DNA of 33,550 bases, from contig CANQLM010000005.1 of the NCBI GenBank assembly GCA_947624735.1, positions 1-33,550 of the forward strand, written 5' to 3'. The notes beneath the pieces were generated by a model that worked only from the letters and a program-made list of their open reading frames with translations, searched no databases and was not told where the DNA came from. Shown here piece after piece: positions 1 to 10,349 of this stretch. Each line of letters opens with the position of its first letter. Within the stretch, counting starts at the first letter, position 1. Source of the DNA: an uncultured Clostridia bacterium (GTDB taxonomy: Bacteria > Bacillota > Clostridia > TANB77 > CAG-508). A program made the position numbers and the translations under genes.

Positions 1-215
1 ATGCTCTGGGGTACTTTTATTTTTAGCACGGTTCCACCCGGATATTTTACTCATTTTGTAGCTTGTAACGCTGGCTTTAAGCGTCTAGTTTATTCACTAG
101 AACTATAAGAAGGTAGTTTTTCAAATATGTTTGCTAAAGTTAGCTTTCAGCCTATGACTAACTCTCTCTTTTAGTAACCTATATTTTACTTTGTCTTCTA
201 TTAGCTTTATTTATA
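1..215 (-). promoter_or_regulatory. T-box riboswitch leader (regulated gene lies off the left edge)
   Basis: The minus strand reads ATCCGGGTGGAACCGTG (T-box core GGGTGGAACCGTG at + 27-39), preceded by a stem-I-like AGAGAGAGTTAG...AAAGCTAAC region and further stems (TTCTAGTGAATAAACTAG, ACGCTTAAAGCCAGCGT). The TGGA bulge implies a tRNA discriminator U. The specifier is not resolved; ACC (Thr) is a weak candidate. Confidence 0.8.
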
Positions 216-274
216 ACTATTAATTATTATAGTGCAATTTTATTTAAAAGTCAATAATTTTTCAGCATTCGGAG

Positions 275-1502
275 CTACTTTAAATATAAAAGTGGTCGAA
301 AACCGTTGTACAGTGCGAAATCGCCAGAACCAGCGTAGTAGCGAGAAGCTGTGAAGTAGGTGCTACTACCATCGTACATGCCTCGAAAAACACAAGGATA
401 ATTGTTGTCGCCAACAGTTAACGTAGAATATTCTGTTGTCCACTCATATACATTTCCTGCCATATCACATATGTGACATCTTTCATCTCCTGATACTCCT
501 GTATTCTGAATACTCAAATTTTCAACTGTCCTATTCGCATAATTCTTATTTCCCATCGCTTGTATATATACTATTGCTGTATCCCATGCATAACTGTTTA
601 CTAAATCACTTGCATAACTTTCTTTTCCTTCATATATTCCGTGTGATACTTCAGCAGCTCTTGATTGAGTTATATTATTCCATACCACCTCTCCTACTCT
701 TGATACTGGCTTATCTCCATCACCTTTTCCTGCTTCATACCTTGCTATATAATATCCATGATTTGTTTCTACACTTCTTATAAATTCATCTAACTTTTCT
801 CCTCCTCCAAATACATTTGTCCTTCCCGTATTTGTATTCTCTCTAAAATAACCTGTAGGTTCATTATCAATTCCAATATCAAATGTAGGATCATCATCAT
901 CTCTTTCTGAGCCTTTCTGTACTAATAATGGTGTCCCATCTTCTAAGTCAAATTTATATCTTCCTAGTGTTATTTCTACTTCTTCGTTATCGCTTTTTTT
1001 GATTAATCCTTTTCCGATTTCCATCATTGTTTCCATCTATATTACTTACTGGTATCCATACAAATTGATTTTGTTCTACATCTTCTATCACTATTCCATC
1101 TTCTACATTTGTTCCTGCCACATATTTAAATCCACTTGGTATTACTAATAGATTTCCTAGACTATCTTGCACTTTTTTATTTTCTTCATGTTCCGTACTT
1201 GTTACTGTTGATACTAATGGTCTTTTTTCTCCATCTGGCGGAGTATTTGGGTCTCCTATTTCTCCTTTTTCATATTTGTCTAATTCTTTTTCTAGATTTA
1301 TTAATAAGTCTTGTTCGTTTGTTTGGGCTACTTTATATCTATCTGCTACATTTTTTGCTCTATGAAATAATCCATTTTCTGATAATGCTATATTTATTGT
1401 TACACCTGCTAGTATTAATAGTATTATTATTGTTACTACTAATGCTACTAATGTGATACCCTTTTCTTGTAAATTTCTTGCTTTGTTTTCTTCTTTTTTC
1501 AT
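275..1502 (-). pseudogene. Prepilin-like N-terminus plus formylglycine-generating/C-type-lectin-like C-terminal domain, copy 1; ORF split by an apparent +1 frameshift near 1016 (pseudogene or recoded)
   Basis: ORFs 987-1502 (KGITLVALVVTIIILLILAGVTINIALSENGLFHRAKN) and 275-1036 (..EVEITLGRYKF..CHICDMAGNVYEWTTEYS..GFRPLLYLK) are collinear with copy 2. Removing one base at ~1016 gives a continuous ..NNDGNGKGLIKKSDNEEVEITLGRY.. reading. Confidence 0.85.
284..412 (-). other. Candidate DGR variable region (VR) of pilin-like copy 1
   Basis: The C-terminal stretch GDNNYPCVFRGMYDGSSTYFTASRYYAGSGDFALYNGFRPLLYLK has locally raised GC and mostly NNC/NNT codons. It aligns with copy 2, with differences clustered between conserved anchors (CCTTGTGTT, ACAGCT, CGCTAC, GGTTTTCG, CCACTTTTATATTTAAAGTAG). 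Confidence 0.65.
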
Positions 1503-1714
1503 TTTAATTTTCCTTTCTTATTTCTTTTGTTTTTTAACCATTTTTGGTTTTAAAAATACTTTTTATTTAGTATCTCCTGAGCTTTATAATTTATACTTTG
1601 AAGATTTTTGTTTTATATTAAAGTTATCAACTTATTTGATTTAGATATATTTTATCAATCTGTCTGAATTAAGTCAATATATTGTTGTATGTCATTTCTT
1701 ATTTATTATGTAGT

Positions 1715-1909
1715 TTTTATTAATGAAAAAACTTAATAAAAAAGCAACAAATCTTATAATTCAATATTTCAAAGTATTTTATAAGATTTTTTGCTTTTAT
1801 TTTTTTACAAAAATGTAATATTTATTTTTGTTTAATTTATTGTAAAAGTATCATTGTTATGCTATATTATTTTTAATATACTTTTTATTAAGTTTTTTCA
1901 TTAATAAAA
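1715..1909. mobile_element. MITE-like element with 28-bp perfect terminal inverted repeats
   Basis: TTTTATTAATGAAAAAACTTAATAAAAA (1715-1742) is the exact reverse complement of TTTTTATTAAGTTTTTTCATTAATAAAA (1882-1909). The ~140 bp interior is non-coding and contains its own hairpin (AAATCTTATAA...TTATAAGATTT). Confidence 0.7.
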
Positions 1910-1961
1910 TATTTGTACTTTTACTAAATATTTAATTTTACTTTAAGTGATTAATGTTTTT

Positions 1962-2933
1962 CTATTTTTTTACTTTTACTAAGTTTTTTATTCTTCTTAG
2001 TTCAATTTCGTCTATATTGGCTATTTTCTTTATTTTATCATCTTCCACATTATTTTTTATCATTGACATTATAATTTGTTCCTTACCTTCATCTATTCCT
2101 GCTGCTCTTATTGCTTTCTCATCCATTATTGCTTTTTCCCTTAAAAATGCTATCCTCTCCATTTTCTCATCTTCTGTCAATTCTCTTATCTTTACTACTG
2201 CTTCTTCTACTCCTTTATTCTCTTCCATTATTTTCTCTACCTCCTTACTATTAGGGTTATCTAAAAATAATATCCATTGTGCTTTCCTATTTTTATGATT
2301 TTTCTCGTATGCCTCTTTGGCTTTCTTTAAGTCTATTATATGTATTTCTAAATCTTCTGTCAATACTTTTTGACTATTTTTCGTTTCTGTTATCTTCCAT
2401 ATTGTTTCCATTTCTTCTTGCCTTATTTCTTTTATTTCAAAATCTATTATTGCTATTAGTATTACTTTCTTTATCTTATTATAATCCTCTCCTATTTTTA
2501 TTTGTTTACTATATAGTTTCGAAAAGTACCATATTAACCTTTTTATAAAATCCTTTTTCTCTACTAATTGTATCTCTACATCTACTTTTTCATTATCATT
2601 TATATCTAGTTCTAAGTCTAGTATTCCCATTTTATCTTTTATATTATCTCTTATTAAATATTTATCATTATTTATTACTATTGATGTTATTTTTTCATTT
2701 AACAAATCCTCTGCAAATGCTTTTGTTATTGATATATTATCTTGATTAAATAAACTTTGAAATACTATGTCTATCGTTGGTCTTAGTAATTCTTTTTTGT
2801 TTTTCTTTAGTTTATTATCCTTATTCTGTTCTTTAAATTTTTCTTTGGCTTTAGAATTTTGTATTGCATTTTCCATTAAATTTAGACTCCTTTGAAATAA
2901 ATTTTCCCTGAATAAAATATAATAAAGAGCCAT
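1962..2933 (-). CDS. Rpn-family recombination-promoting nuclease / PD-(D/E)XK nuclease family putative transposase
   Basis: RPTIDIVFQSLFNQ..ILDLELDINDNEKVDVEIQLVEKKDFIKRLIWYFSKLYSKQI.. is typical of this family; C-terminal coiled region. Confidence 0.8.
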   Translation of the reverse strand: MALYYILFRENLFQRSLNLMENAIQNSKAKEKFKEQNKDNKLKKNKKELLRPTIDIVFQSLFNQDNISITKAFAEDLLNEKITSIVINNDKYLIRDNIKDKMGILDLELDINDNEKVDVEIQLVEKKDFIKRLIWYFSKLYSKQIKIGEDYNKIKKVILIAIIDFEIKEIRQEEMETIWKITETKNSQKVLTEDLEIHIIDLKKAKEAYEKNHKNRKAQWILFLDNPNSKEVEKIMEENKGVEEAVVKIRELTEDEKMERIAFLREKAIMDEKAIRAAGIDEGKEQIIMSMIKNNVEDDKIKKIANIDEIELRRIKNLVKVKK

Positions 2934-3077
2934 TATAGCTAAAAATTTAATATTTAATTTTAAAATATGGGGGTAAATTAAGAATTTAATTTTGAGTTAA
3001 AATGACTCTTTGAATTTAAAAATATATAAAATAAAAGGGCTGATTATATTGTATGACATATTTTACCAAAAGTCAAC

Positions 3078-3123
3078 AAAAATCGTATGCCATTTTTCGA
3101 CAAAATTTGACATACGATTTTTT
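3078..3123 (-). terminator. Rho-independent terminator downstream of the polC/DUF1294 transcription unit
   Basis: AAAAATCGTATG / CATACGATTTTT inverted repeat followed by a U-run on the minus strand. Confidence 0.7.
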
Positions 3124-3129
3124 ACTTTT

Positions 3130-3408
3130 TTACCTTTTTACTTTGTATATAATATAAAGTATTATACAGATTTCTATAAATATAACTAGAGGAATCCACT
3201 TTTTAAATATTCTTTCATTTTTTCTATAGTTAAACATTTCAGATGCTATCATAATTCCAACAAAGCCACCAAGTATCGAAAATACTAAATAAATTGTATC
3301 AATCCACTTTTTATCTATTTTTATAAATGTTGTTCTAATATTTATCCATATAAATATATATGAAATTAAATTTATACAAATAAAATATCCAACAATAAAA
3401 CTTATCAT
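3130..3408 (-). CDS. DUF1294-like small membrane protein
   Basis: 92 aa, three hydrophobic segments, VFSILGGFVGIMIASEMFNYRKNERIFKKWIPLVI pattern. Confidence 0.6.
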   Translation of the reverse strand: MISFIVGYFICINLISYIFIWINIRTTFIKIDKKWIDTIYLVFSILGGFVGIMIASEMFNYRKNERIFKKWIPLVIFIEICIILYIIYKVKR

Positions 3409-3435
3409 AAATTTTACCTCTCTTTTTGTAAGATT

Positions 3436-6400
3436 TTACCCAAATAAACTCATTTGATTACTTTGGCTCATTCCTTTTAAGCATCCTGCATTTTTTAGCA
3501 TTTCAATTCCACTTGTACCAATTTTTGCTCTTATCTTTAAGTCATCTATTGACATAAATTCACCTTGCTGTCTTGCCTCAGCAACACCATATGCTGCGAC
3601 ACTACCAAATCCAGGAATACTATTAAGTGGTGGTCTTATTCCGTCGTCTTCCATTTTAAATTTTATTGCATCTGATTCGTAAAGGTCAATTGGAAGAAAT
3701 TTTAACTTTCTTTCATACATTTCATTAACTATTTCTAGAGTTTCATACATTGCACTATCTTTTTGGGTTGCATTATTTCCTAAAAGTTCAATTTCTTTCA
3801 TTTTATTCTTTACTTTTTCTTGACCAAAGCACATTATTTCACTATCAAATGCATCTGCTCTTATGGTAAAGTATGCTGTATAATATGCTTTTGGAATATG
3901 AACCTTGTACCAAGCTATTCTAAATGCATTTGTAACATACGCCGCTGCGTGTGCTTTTGGGAAAAGATATTTTATCTTATTGCAAGAGTCTATATACCAT
4001 TCTGGAACATTATTTTCTTGCATAGTCTTTTTAAATTCTGCCCATTTTTCTGGTTCTTTTGCTACTTTGCCTTTACGTACAAGTTCCATTATTTTAAATG
4101 CTGTATTAGGCTTTAATCCTTGTTTTATTAAATATAACATAATATCATCACGAGTACAAATTGTTTCACTTAAACTAGCTGTTCCACTGTTAATTAATTC
4201 TTGTGCATTTCCAAGCCACACATCAGTACCATGGGATAATCCTGAAATTCTTATTAATTCCTCAAATGTTGTAGGCTTAGTATCTTTAAGCATTCCTCTA
4301 ACAAATTTAGTTCCTGATTCAGGAATTCCATAAGTTCCTACCTCTGATTTTATTGCTTCTGGTGTAACTCCTAAGGCTTTAGTTGATGAATAGATTGACA
4401 TTGTTTCTTTATCGTCTAATGGCACCTTGGTTGGATCTAATCCTGTTAAGTCATATAACATACGAATAACTGTTGGATCATCATGACCTAGAATATCTAG
4501 TTTTAATAGGTTTTGGTCTATTGAGTGATAGTCAAAATGGGTAGTTATTATATCTGAGTTAGGATCATCTGCTGGATGTTGAACAGGAGTAAACTCATAT
4601 ATTTCTCTTCCTTTTGGAACAACTATAATTCCTCCCGGATGTTGTCCAGTTGTTCTTTTTATTCCAGTACAACCCTTAGATAATCTAGCAACTTCTGCAT
4701 TACTTGTTGGCTCACCTTTTTCTTCAAAATATTTTTTTACATAACCAAATGCAGTTTTATCAGCTACTGTACCAACTGTTCCAGCTTTAAAAGTAGTACC
4801 TTTTCCAAAAATTACTTCTGTATACTTATGTGCTTTTGCTTGATATTCTCCTGAAAAGTTTAAATCAATATCAGGCTCTTTATCTCCGTTAAATCCTAAA
4901 AAAGTTTCAAAGGGTATATCCATACCATCTTTATCTAGCCTATGTCCACATTTAGGACACATCTTATCTGGAAGATCAAATCCGTTTTTTATTCCATAAT
5001 CAGTAAAATCTGAATATTTACATTTTGGACATCTATAATGTGGTGGAAGTGAATTTACTTCTGTTATACCTGTCATATTAGCTACAAATGAAGAACCAAC
5101 AGAACCTCTTGAACCAACAATGTAGCCATCCTCATTTGATTTCCATACTAGTTTTTGTGCAATAATATACATAACAGAGAATCCATTTTTTATAATAGAG
5201 TCTAACTCTTTGTCTAGTCTAGATTGAACAATTTCAGGTAAAGGATCTCCATACAATTCATGGGCTTTATTATAAGCAATTTCTTTGATTGTTTTCTCAC
5301 ATCCTGGAATATGAGGAGGACATTTTTCTGGAGAAATTGGTCTTATTTTTTCGCATTCATCTGCTATCTTATTTGTATTAGTTACAACTACTTCATAAGC
5401 TTTTTCTTTTCCTAAAAATTCAAATTCTTTAAGCATTTCTTCTGTTGTTCTCAAATAAAGTGGTGCTTGTACATCTGCATCATCATATTTTTGACCTGCT
5501 TGAATTATTCTTCTATATATTTCATCTTGTGGGTCTAGAAAATGAACATCACAAGTAGCGCAAACTGGCTTTCCTAGTTTTTCTCCTAATGCAACTATTT
5601 TTCTTACTATGTTTCTTAAATCTTCATCACTTGAAAGTGTTCCATCTCTTACTAAATATTCATCATTTCCTATTGGTTGAATTTCTAAATAGTCATAGTC
5701 TCTTGCAATTTCTTCAATTTCATCATCTGGCTTACCATTTAATATTGCTTGATAAAGTTCTCCTTGGTCACAGGCACTTCCTATAATTAATCCTTCTGAA
5801 TATTTTTTTAACAATGATTTTAATATGTTAGGCTTTTTATAAAAATATTTTACATGTGAAAGAGAGACTAATTTATATAAATTTTTTAGTCCTACATAAT
5901 CTTTTGCTAAAATTATAATATGATACCTTTTTAATTTTTTATAGTTTGCATTTCCAGCTTCTTTTTCATCAATATCGGCAAGTTTTTTAACACCTTTATC
6001 TTCAAGCATTTTGCACATTACATTAAATACTTTTACTGTTGTGTCAACATCGTCTAATGCCCTATGTGCTACATCTACTTTTATTCCTAAATTTTCAGCT
6101 ATAATTCCTAACTTGTATTTTTTATAATCTGGGAATAAATCTTTAGCTAATCTCAATGTATCTAGATATGTATAGTCAAATTTTAATCCTAATTTTTCAC
6201 AATTATATCTTAAAAAACTTGTATCAAAATCTGCATTGTGTGCAACTAAAACAGAGTCACCAAAGAATTCTAATATTTTTGGCATTAGTTCTTCTATTTT
6301 TGGTGCATCTTTTACCATGTCATCTGTAATATTAGTAATTTCTTGAACTTTATATGGAATAGGTCTTTCTGGATTAACAAAGGAACTAAATGAATCTATT

Positions 6401-7944
6401 ACTTCTCCATTTTTAACCTTCATTATTCCAACTTCAGTTATTTTATCTGTTCTAAATGAAGTTCCTGTTGTCTCCAAATCAAATACACAGTAAGTTGTAT
6501 CTTTTAAAGTTTGTCCTTTATCTTTTGAAATTACTGGATCTTTATCTGATACTAAATATCCCTCAACTCCATAAATAATCTTTATTCCTGCTTTATCATA
6601 TCCTATTTTTTCCATCAAATGATGTGCATCAGGAAAAGATTGAACAACACCATGGTCTGTTATTGCTATGGATTTCATTCCCCACTTCATAGCTCTTTTT
6701 ATCAAATCATCTGCTGAACTTACAGCATCCATTTGACTCATTTTTGTATGCATATGTAACTCTGTTCTTTTTATCTCCGAGTTGTCCATTCTAATTTCTT
6801 TTTTTAGCGGTTCTGACTCTACTACTGTACTTGCCATAACTGTAATTTCTTTTGCAAAATTATCAAATCCTGCTCTACCACCTATTTTTACTCCAACTCC
6901 TGCTTTTAGCCTTTTTTCAATTTTATCCTTTTTTTCAGGAGTTACAAATGCTTTACAAGTTATTGTGCTTGTCCCATCATAAACATCAAAAGAAAATAAG
7001 AATTTTCCTGTCTTTTTTAATTCTGTAGGTGCAGGAACATTTACAATTTCTCCTACTATCTGCACTTCAGAAGTATCCATTCCTATGTCTTCTATTTTAA
7101 TTAAATTTTCTTTTATGTTTGAATTTCTTCCATAAATTAAGCTTGGATCTTCTTGCACTGGTTCTTCTTCTGCTACATCATTACTAGAAGCATTGTAAGA
7201 ACTTTTTTTCTTAAATTCTGAATTTTTCCAATTAGAATTTGCATTTTGTCCATTCCAATCAGTTTTACTATATACTTTTTTTACTACTTGATTTGATTCA
7301 CTTGAATTTTCTGATGCAGTAGATTGTTCTTTATGTTCAGCAATTACTTTAGCTGAATTTTCAGAAAATTTTTTAACTATATTCTCTTTCTGTTTTAAGA
7401 ATTCATCTTCAAATTTTGCTATATTATCTTCTTTAAAAACTATTTTATATTTTTCAGAATAAATGTTATTTATAAAGTCAGAAATGTATTTATCAATTCC
7501 TTGTTTCTCAAGTAAGTCTTTTCCTTTTAAAGTTAAATTAATATCAATTGTATTATTTTCTAAATCTATTGTACTATTTTTTAGAAAAGCTTTAATAACT
7601 GGTACTTTTTTTGACATATAGCCTAATATATTTTTCCAATCATTTTTTATTGCTTTATTAATTTCTGCAATATCTTTTTTTAAAGGTTTACCATCTATTG
7701 AAACTATATTGTTATCTTGAAAAGATATCTTAAAAGACACTTCATTAAAGTTAAATCTTTTCTGTGCATATAATTCAAACTTTTCTAATTCTGACATTGG
7801 TATTAATTCTTGAGACTGCAAAAAAAGCTCTAATTTATTTGTTTTTTTATACAAATTAACATTAGAGATTTTTGCATTTGCTAAAGCAAAACTGTCAGTA
7901 TTATAATCACCAAATACAACTTTTAATTCCTTTAATTGTTCCAA
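3436..7944 (-). CDS. polC: DNA polymerase III alpha subunit, Gram-positive PolC type
   Basis: 1502 aa with PHP (ELHMHTKMSQMDAVSS), DnaQ-like exonuclease insert (YCVFDLETTGTSF) and the PolC polymerase core (GSRGSVGSSFVANMTGITEVNSLPPHYRCPKC; DIDLNFSGEYQ). Confidence 0.98.
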   Translation of the reverse strand: MEQLKELKVVFGDYNTDSFALANAKISNVNLYKKTNKLELFLQSQELIPMSELEKFELYAQKRFNFNEVSFKISFQDNNIVSIDGKPLKKDIAEINKAIKNDWKNILGYMSKKVPVIKAFLKNSTIDLENNTIDINLTLKGKDLLEKQGIDKYISDFINNIYSEKYKIVFKEDNIAKFEDEFLKQKENIVKKFSENSAKVIAEHKEQSTASENSSESNQVVKKVYSKTDWNGQNANSNWKNSEFKKKSSYNASSNDVAEEEPVQEDPSLIYGRNSNIKENLIKIEDIGMDTSEVQIVGEIVNVPAPTELKKTGKFLFSFDVYDGTSTITCKAFVTPEKKDKIEKRLKAGVGVKIGGRAGFDNFAKEITVMASTVVESEPLKKEIRMDNSEIKRTELHMHTKMSQMDAVSSADDLIKRAMKWGMKSIAITDHGVVQSFPDAHHLMEKIGYDKAGIKIIYGVEGYLVSDKDPVISKDKGQTLKDTTYCVFDLETTGTSFRTDKITEVGIMKVKNGEVIDSFSSFVNPERPIPYKVQEITNITDDMVKDAPKIEELMPKILEFFGDSVLVAHNADFDTSFLRYNCEKLGLKFDYTYLDTLRLAKDLFPDYKKYKLGIIAENLGIKVDVAHRALDDVDTTVKVFNVMCKMLEDKGVKKLADIDEKEAGNANYKKLKRYHIIILAKDYVGLKNLYKLVSLSHVKYFYKKPNILKSLLKKYSEGLIIGSACDQGELYQAILNGKPDDEIEEIARDYDYLEIQPIGNDEYLVRDGTLSSDEDLRNIVRKIVALGEKLGKPVCATCDVHFLDPQDEIYRRIIQAGQKYDDADVQAPLYLRTTEEMLKEFEFLGKEKAYEVVVTNTNKIADECEKIRPISPEKCPPHIPGCEKTIKEIAYNKAHELYGDPLPEIVQSRLDKELDSIIKNGFSVMYIIAQKLVWKSNEDGYIVGSRGSVGSSFVANMTGITEVNSLPPHYRCPKCKYSDFTDYGIKNGFDLPDKMCPKCGHRLDKDGMDIPFETFLGFNGDKEPDIDLNFSGEYQAKAHKYTEVIFGKGTTFKAGTVGTVADKTAFGYVKKYFEEKGEPTSNAEVARLSKGCTGIKRTTGQHPGGIIVVPKGREIYEFTPVQHPADDPNSDIITTHFDYHSIDQNLLKLDILGHDDPTVIRMLYDLTGLDPTKVPLDDKETMSIYSSTKALGVTPEAIKSEVGTYGIPESGTKFVRGMLKDTKPTTFEELIRISGLSHGTDVWLGNAQELINSGTASLSETICTRDDIMLYLIKQGLKPNTAFKIMELVRKGKVAKEPEKWAEFKKTMQENNVPEWYIDSCNKIKYLFPKAHAAAYVTNAFRIAWYKVHIPKAYYTAYFTIRADAFDSEIMCFGQEKVKNKMKEIELLGNNATQKDSAMYETLEIVNEMYERKLKFLPIDLYESDAIKFKMEDDGIRPPLNSIPGFGSVAAYGVAEARQQGEFMSIDDLKIRAKIGTSGIEMLKNAGCLKGMSQSNQMSLFG

Positions 7945-7969
7945 TTTTTGCCCCCATTTTTATTTGATT

Positions 7970-8734
7970 TTATACAATTCTTGAAATATCATTAAAAGCT
8001 ACAATTATTGAAAGTAATATTAACGCCAAGAAACCTATTGATTGAATTTTCATTTCTAACTCTTTATTTAATGGCTTTTTTCTAATTCCTTCAATTATTA
8101 AAAGCACAATTTTACCACCATCAAGAGGTATTATAGGAAGTAAGTTAGTTATCCCTAGAGAAATTGAAATTATAGATAATAAATATATAAACTCTGTTAA
8201 TCCTGAACTTTTAGATACCATATCAGAGATTCCAATAGGTCCTACCATATCTGAAATTCCTACATGCCCAGAAAATAGTTCTACAATAGAAAGCCACATA
8301 GTTTTAATAAGTTCAACTATTGCAAAAAATGAATATTGTATTGCTTCTAAAATATTTGCATTTTTTACAATTAAATATCTTATAAATATTAAGCAAAAAT
8401 ATGCCAGCATACCAAATACAATATTAACTACTGCTCCAGCAGCTACTACAATAATTCTTTTAGGTACACTTGCTTTGCTAAATGAACCATCTTTATCCGA
8501 TTCTTCCGCTTCTCCCTCAAGGTTTACAAAACCTCCAAGTGGAATTAGCCTTAATTCATACTCCGTTTGTTTACTTTTTTTCTTCCATATTTTAGGTCCA
8601 AATCCTATTGCGAACTCATTTACTCTTATTTTGCATAGTTTAGCTGATATATAATGACCTGTCTCATGTATAAGCACTAAAAATCCAAGTAAGAAAATAA
8701 TCTTAATAATTGTAAGCAAGTAAATATCCTCCAA
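7970..8734 (-). CDS. rseP: M50 site-2 protease, RseP-like, apparently lacking a PDZ domain
   Basis: HETGHYISAKLCKIRVNEFAIGFGP and NLLPIIPLDGGKI motifs; 254 aa, with no PDZ-sized region between TM segments. Confidence 0.9.
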   Translation of the reverse strand: MEDIYLLTIIKIIFLLGFLVLIHETGHYISAKLCKIRVNEFAIGFGPKIWKKKSKQTEYELRLIPLGGFVNLEGEAEESDKDGSFSKASVPKRIIVVAAGAVVNIVFGMLAYFCLIFIRYLIVKNANILEAIQYSFFAIVELIKTMWLSIVELFSGHVGISDMVGPIGISDMVSKSSGLTEFIYLLSIISISLGITNLLPIIPLDGGKIVLLIIEGIRKKPLNKELEMKIQSIGFLALILLSIIVAFNDISRIV

Positions 8735-8740
8735 TTAATC

Positions 8741-9568
8741 TTATATTATAAACATCGTAAGTAGAATATATGCAAAAGGCACTATAAAAATTACGCTATC
8801 AAATCTATCAAGAAGTCCTCCATGCCCTGGCATAATATTACTAAAATCTTTTATTTCACAATATCTTTTTATACTTGATTCTGCTAAATCTCCAATTTGT
8901 CCTATTATTGCTAAAATTCCAGTTATAAAGGCAATTTCGAAATAATTAATACTCAAAGAAGCTATATTATTAATTGCAAATGTATATAATAAGCCTATAA
9001 TAATTGCACTAACTATACCTGCTATACATCCTTCAATAGTCTTATTAGGACTAATTTCAGTAAATTTGTGTTTTCCAATTTTTCTTCCTATTAGGTAGGC
9101 AAATATATCGCTTCCCCAAGCACTAATAAGTGGATACCATAAAAATAACTTTCCTTTTGCATAAATAAGATTAAAGAATGATAACATAATAGCAATATAA
9201 CAAATTCCAAATAATGTAACTGTTATATCTATTATATTCTTTTTTCCATTAGAAAATAACAATTCTATGGTTAAAATTAAAATAGAAGCAAGTATCATCC
9301 ACACAATTGACATTCCTATATAAGCTTTATTATTTAGATTTACTAAAACTAAAATAATGCACACTAAATATCCAAGCCAACTTGATGGATTTGCTTTTTT
9401 ATTTATTTTAAATCCGTTAAAATATTCATATAAGCATATTATTGATAACATACCTATTGCTACACTAAACACTATATCATTTGCAAATATAAATATAATT
9501 AATACTAAAGGAAATCCTAATACTGCACTTATTACCCTAGTTAATAAATCTTTTTTCTTTTTCTCCAT
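8741..9568 (-). CDS. cdsA: Phosphatidate cytidylyltransferase
   Basis: Multi-TM protein with C-terminal GQIGDLAESSIKRYCEIKDFSNIMPGHGGLLDRFDS signature. Confidence 0.95.
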   Translation of the reverse strand: MEKKKKDLLTRVISAVLGFPLVLIIFIFANDIVFSVAIGMLSIICLYEYFNGFKINKKANPSSWLGYLVCIILVLVNLNNKAYIGMSIVWMILASILILTIELLFSNGKKNIIDITVTLFGICYIAIMLSFFNLIYAKGKLFLWYPLISAWGSDIFAYLIGRKIGKHKFTEISPNKTIEGCIAGIVSAIIIGLLYTFAINNIASLSINYFEIAFITGILAIIGQIGDLAESSIKRYCEIKDFSNIMPGHGGLLDRFDSVIFIVPFAYILLTMFII

Positions 9569-9613
9569 TAATATATTCCTTTCTTAAACAGTTGATATTT
9601 AAAAAATTTCTAA

Positions 9614-10315
9614 TTATTTTCCTTTTCTTCTTTGACGGTTAGAAAAATCTTCTATTGCTTTATCTATATCTTCTGTTTTAAAGTCAGGCCAATATTTATC
9701 TAAGAATAGGAATTCAGAATATGTAATTTGCCAAGGCAAAAAGTTACTTGTTCTATACTCTCCAGATGTTCTTATAACTAAATCTGGGTCGACTTGCCCA
9801 TATGTATAAAGATTATCTGAAATCATATCTTCATCAATATCATCTATTTTTATTTTACCTTCTTGCACTTTTTCAGCAATAAGTTTTGTTGCCCTTACTA
9901 TTTCTGCTCTTCCGCCATAATTAAATGCTATATTTAGTTTAAGACCTGTATTGTCCTTTGTTCTTTCTTCCATTTTAAGCATTTTTTCTCTTAATGTAGG
10001 TGGAACTCCTTCTTTATCTCCTAAAATTCTTAGTTTTATATTTTCCAAATCCGCTGTTTTTAAAAATCTATCAAGATAAAGCTCTAATATTTTCATTAAA
10101 GCTCCTACCTCTTCTTTTGTTCTTTTCCAATTTTCTGTAGAAAATGCATATACTGTTAATATCTCAAGTCCTATTTTATTACAATACTTTGTAATTTCTT
10201 CTAAAACTTCTGCTCCTTTTTTGTGTCCTAATGCTGTTTCTAAATTATTTTGCTTAGCCCATCTTCTGTTTCCATCCATAATTATTGCTATATGTTTTAT
10301 ATCAGAATTTTCCAT
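9614..10315 (-). CDS. uppS: Isoprenyl transferase (undecaprenyl diphosphate synthase)
   Basis: HIAIIMDGNRRWAKQ, FSTENWKR, DLVIRTSGEYRTSNFLPWQ motifs. Confidence 0.97.
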   Translation of the reverse strand: MENSDIKHIAIIMDGNRRWAKQNNLETALGHKKGAEVLEEITKYCNKIGLEILTVYAFSTENWKRTKEEVGALMKILELYLDRFLKTADLENIKLRILGDKEGVPPTLREKMLKMEERTKDNTGLKLNIAFNYGGRAEIVRATKLIAEKVQEGKIKIDDIDEDMISDNLYTYGQVDPDLVIRTSGEYRTSNFLPWQITYSEFLFLDKYWPDFKTEDIDKAIEDFSNRQRRKGK

Positions 10316-10349
10316 AAATATTTCCTTCCATATTATAATTTTATTGCAT

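Noticed and set aside
436-1644. Plus-strand ORFs 436-783, 1136-1456, 1453-1644 with Leu/Ile/His-rich translations
   Set aside because: Antisense to the pilin-like gene, low complexity, no RBS or recognisable domain; typical spurious ORFs in AT-rich DNA.
3820-6982. Plus-strand ORFs inside polC (3820-4116, 3905-4333, 5589-5786, 6782-6982)
   Set aside because: Antisense to an unambiguous PolC coding sequence.
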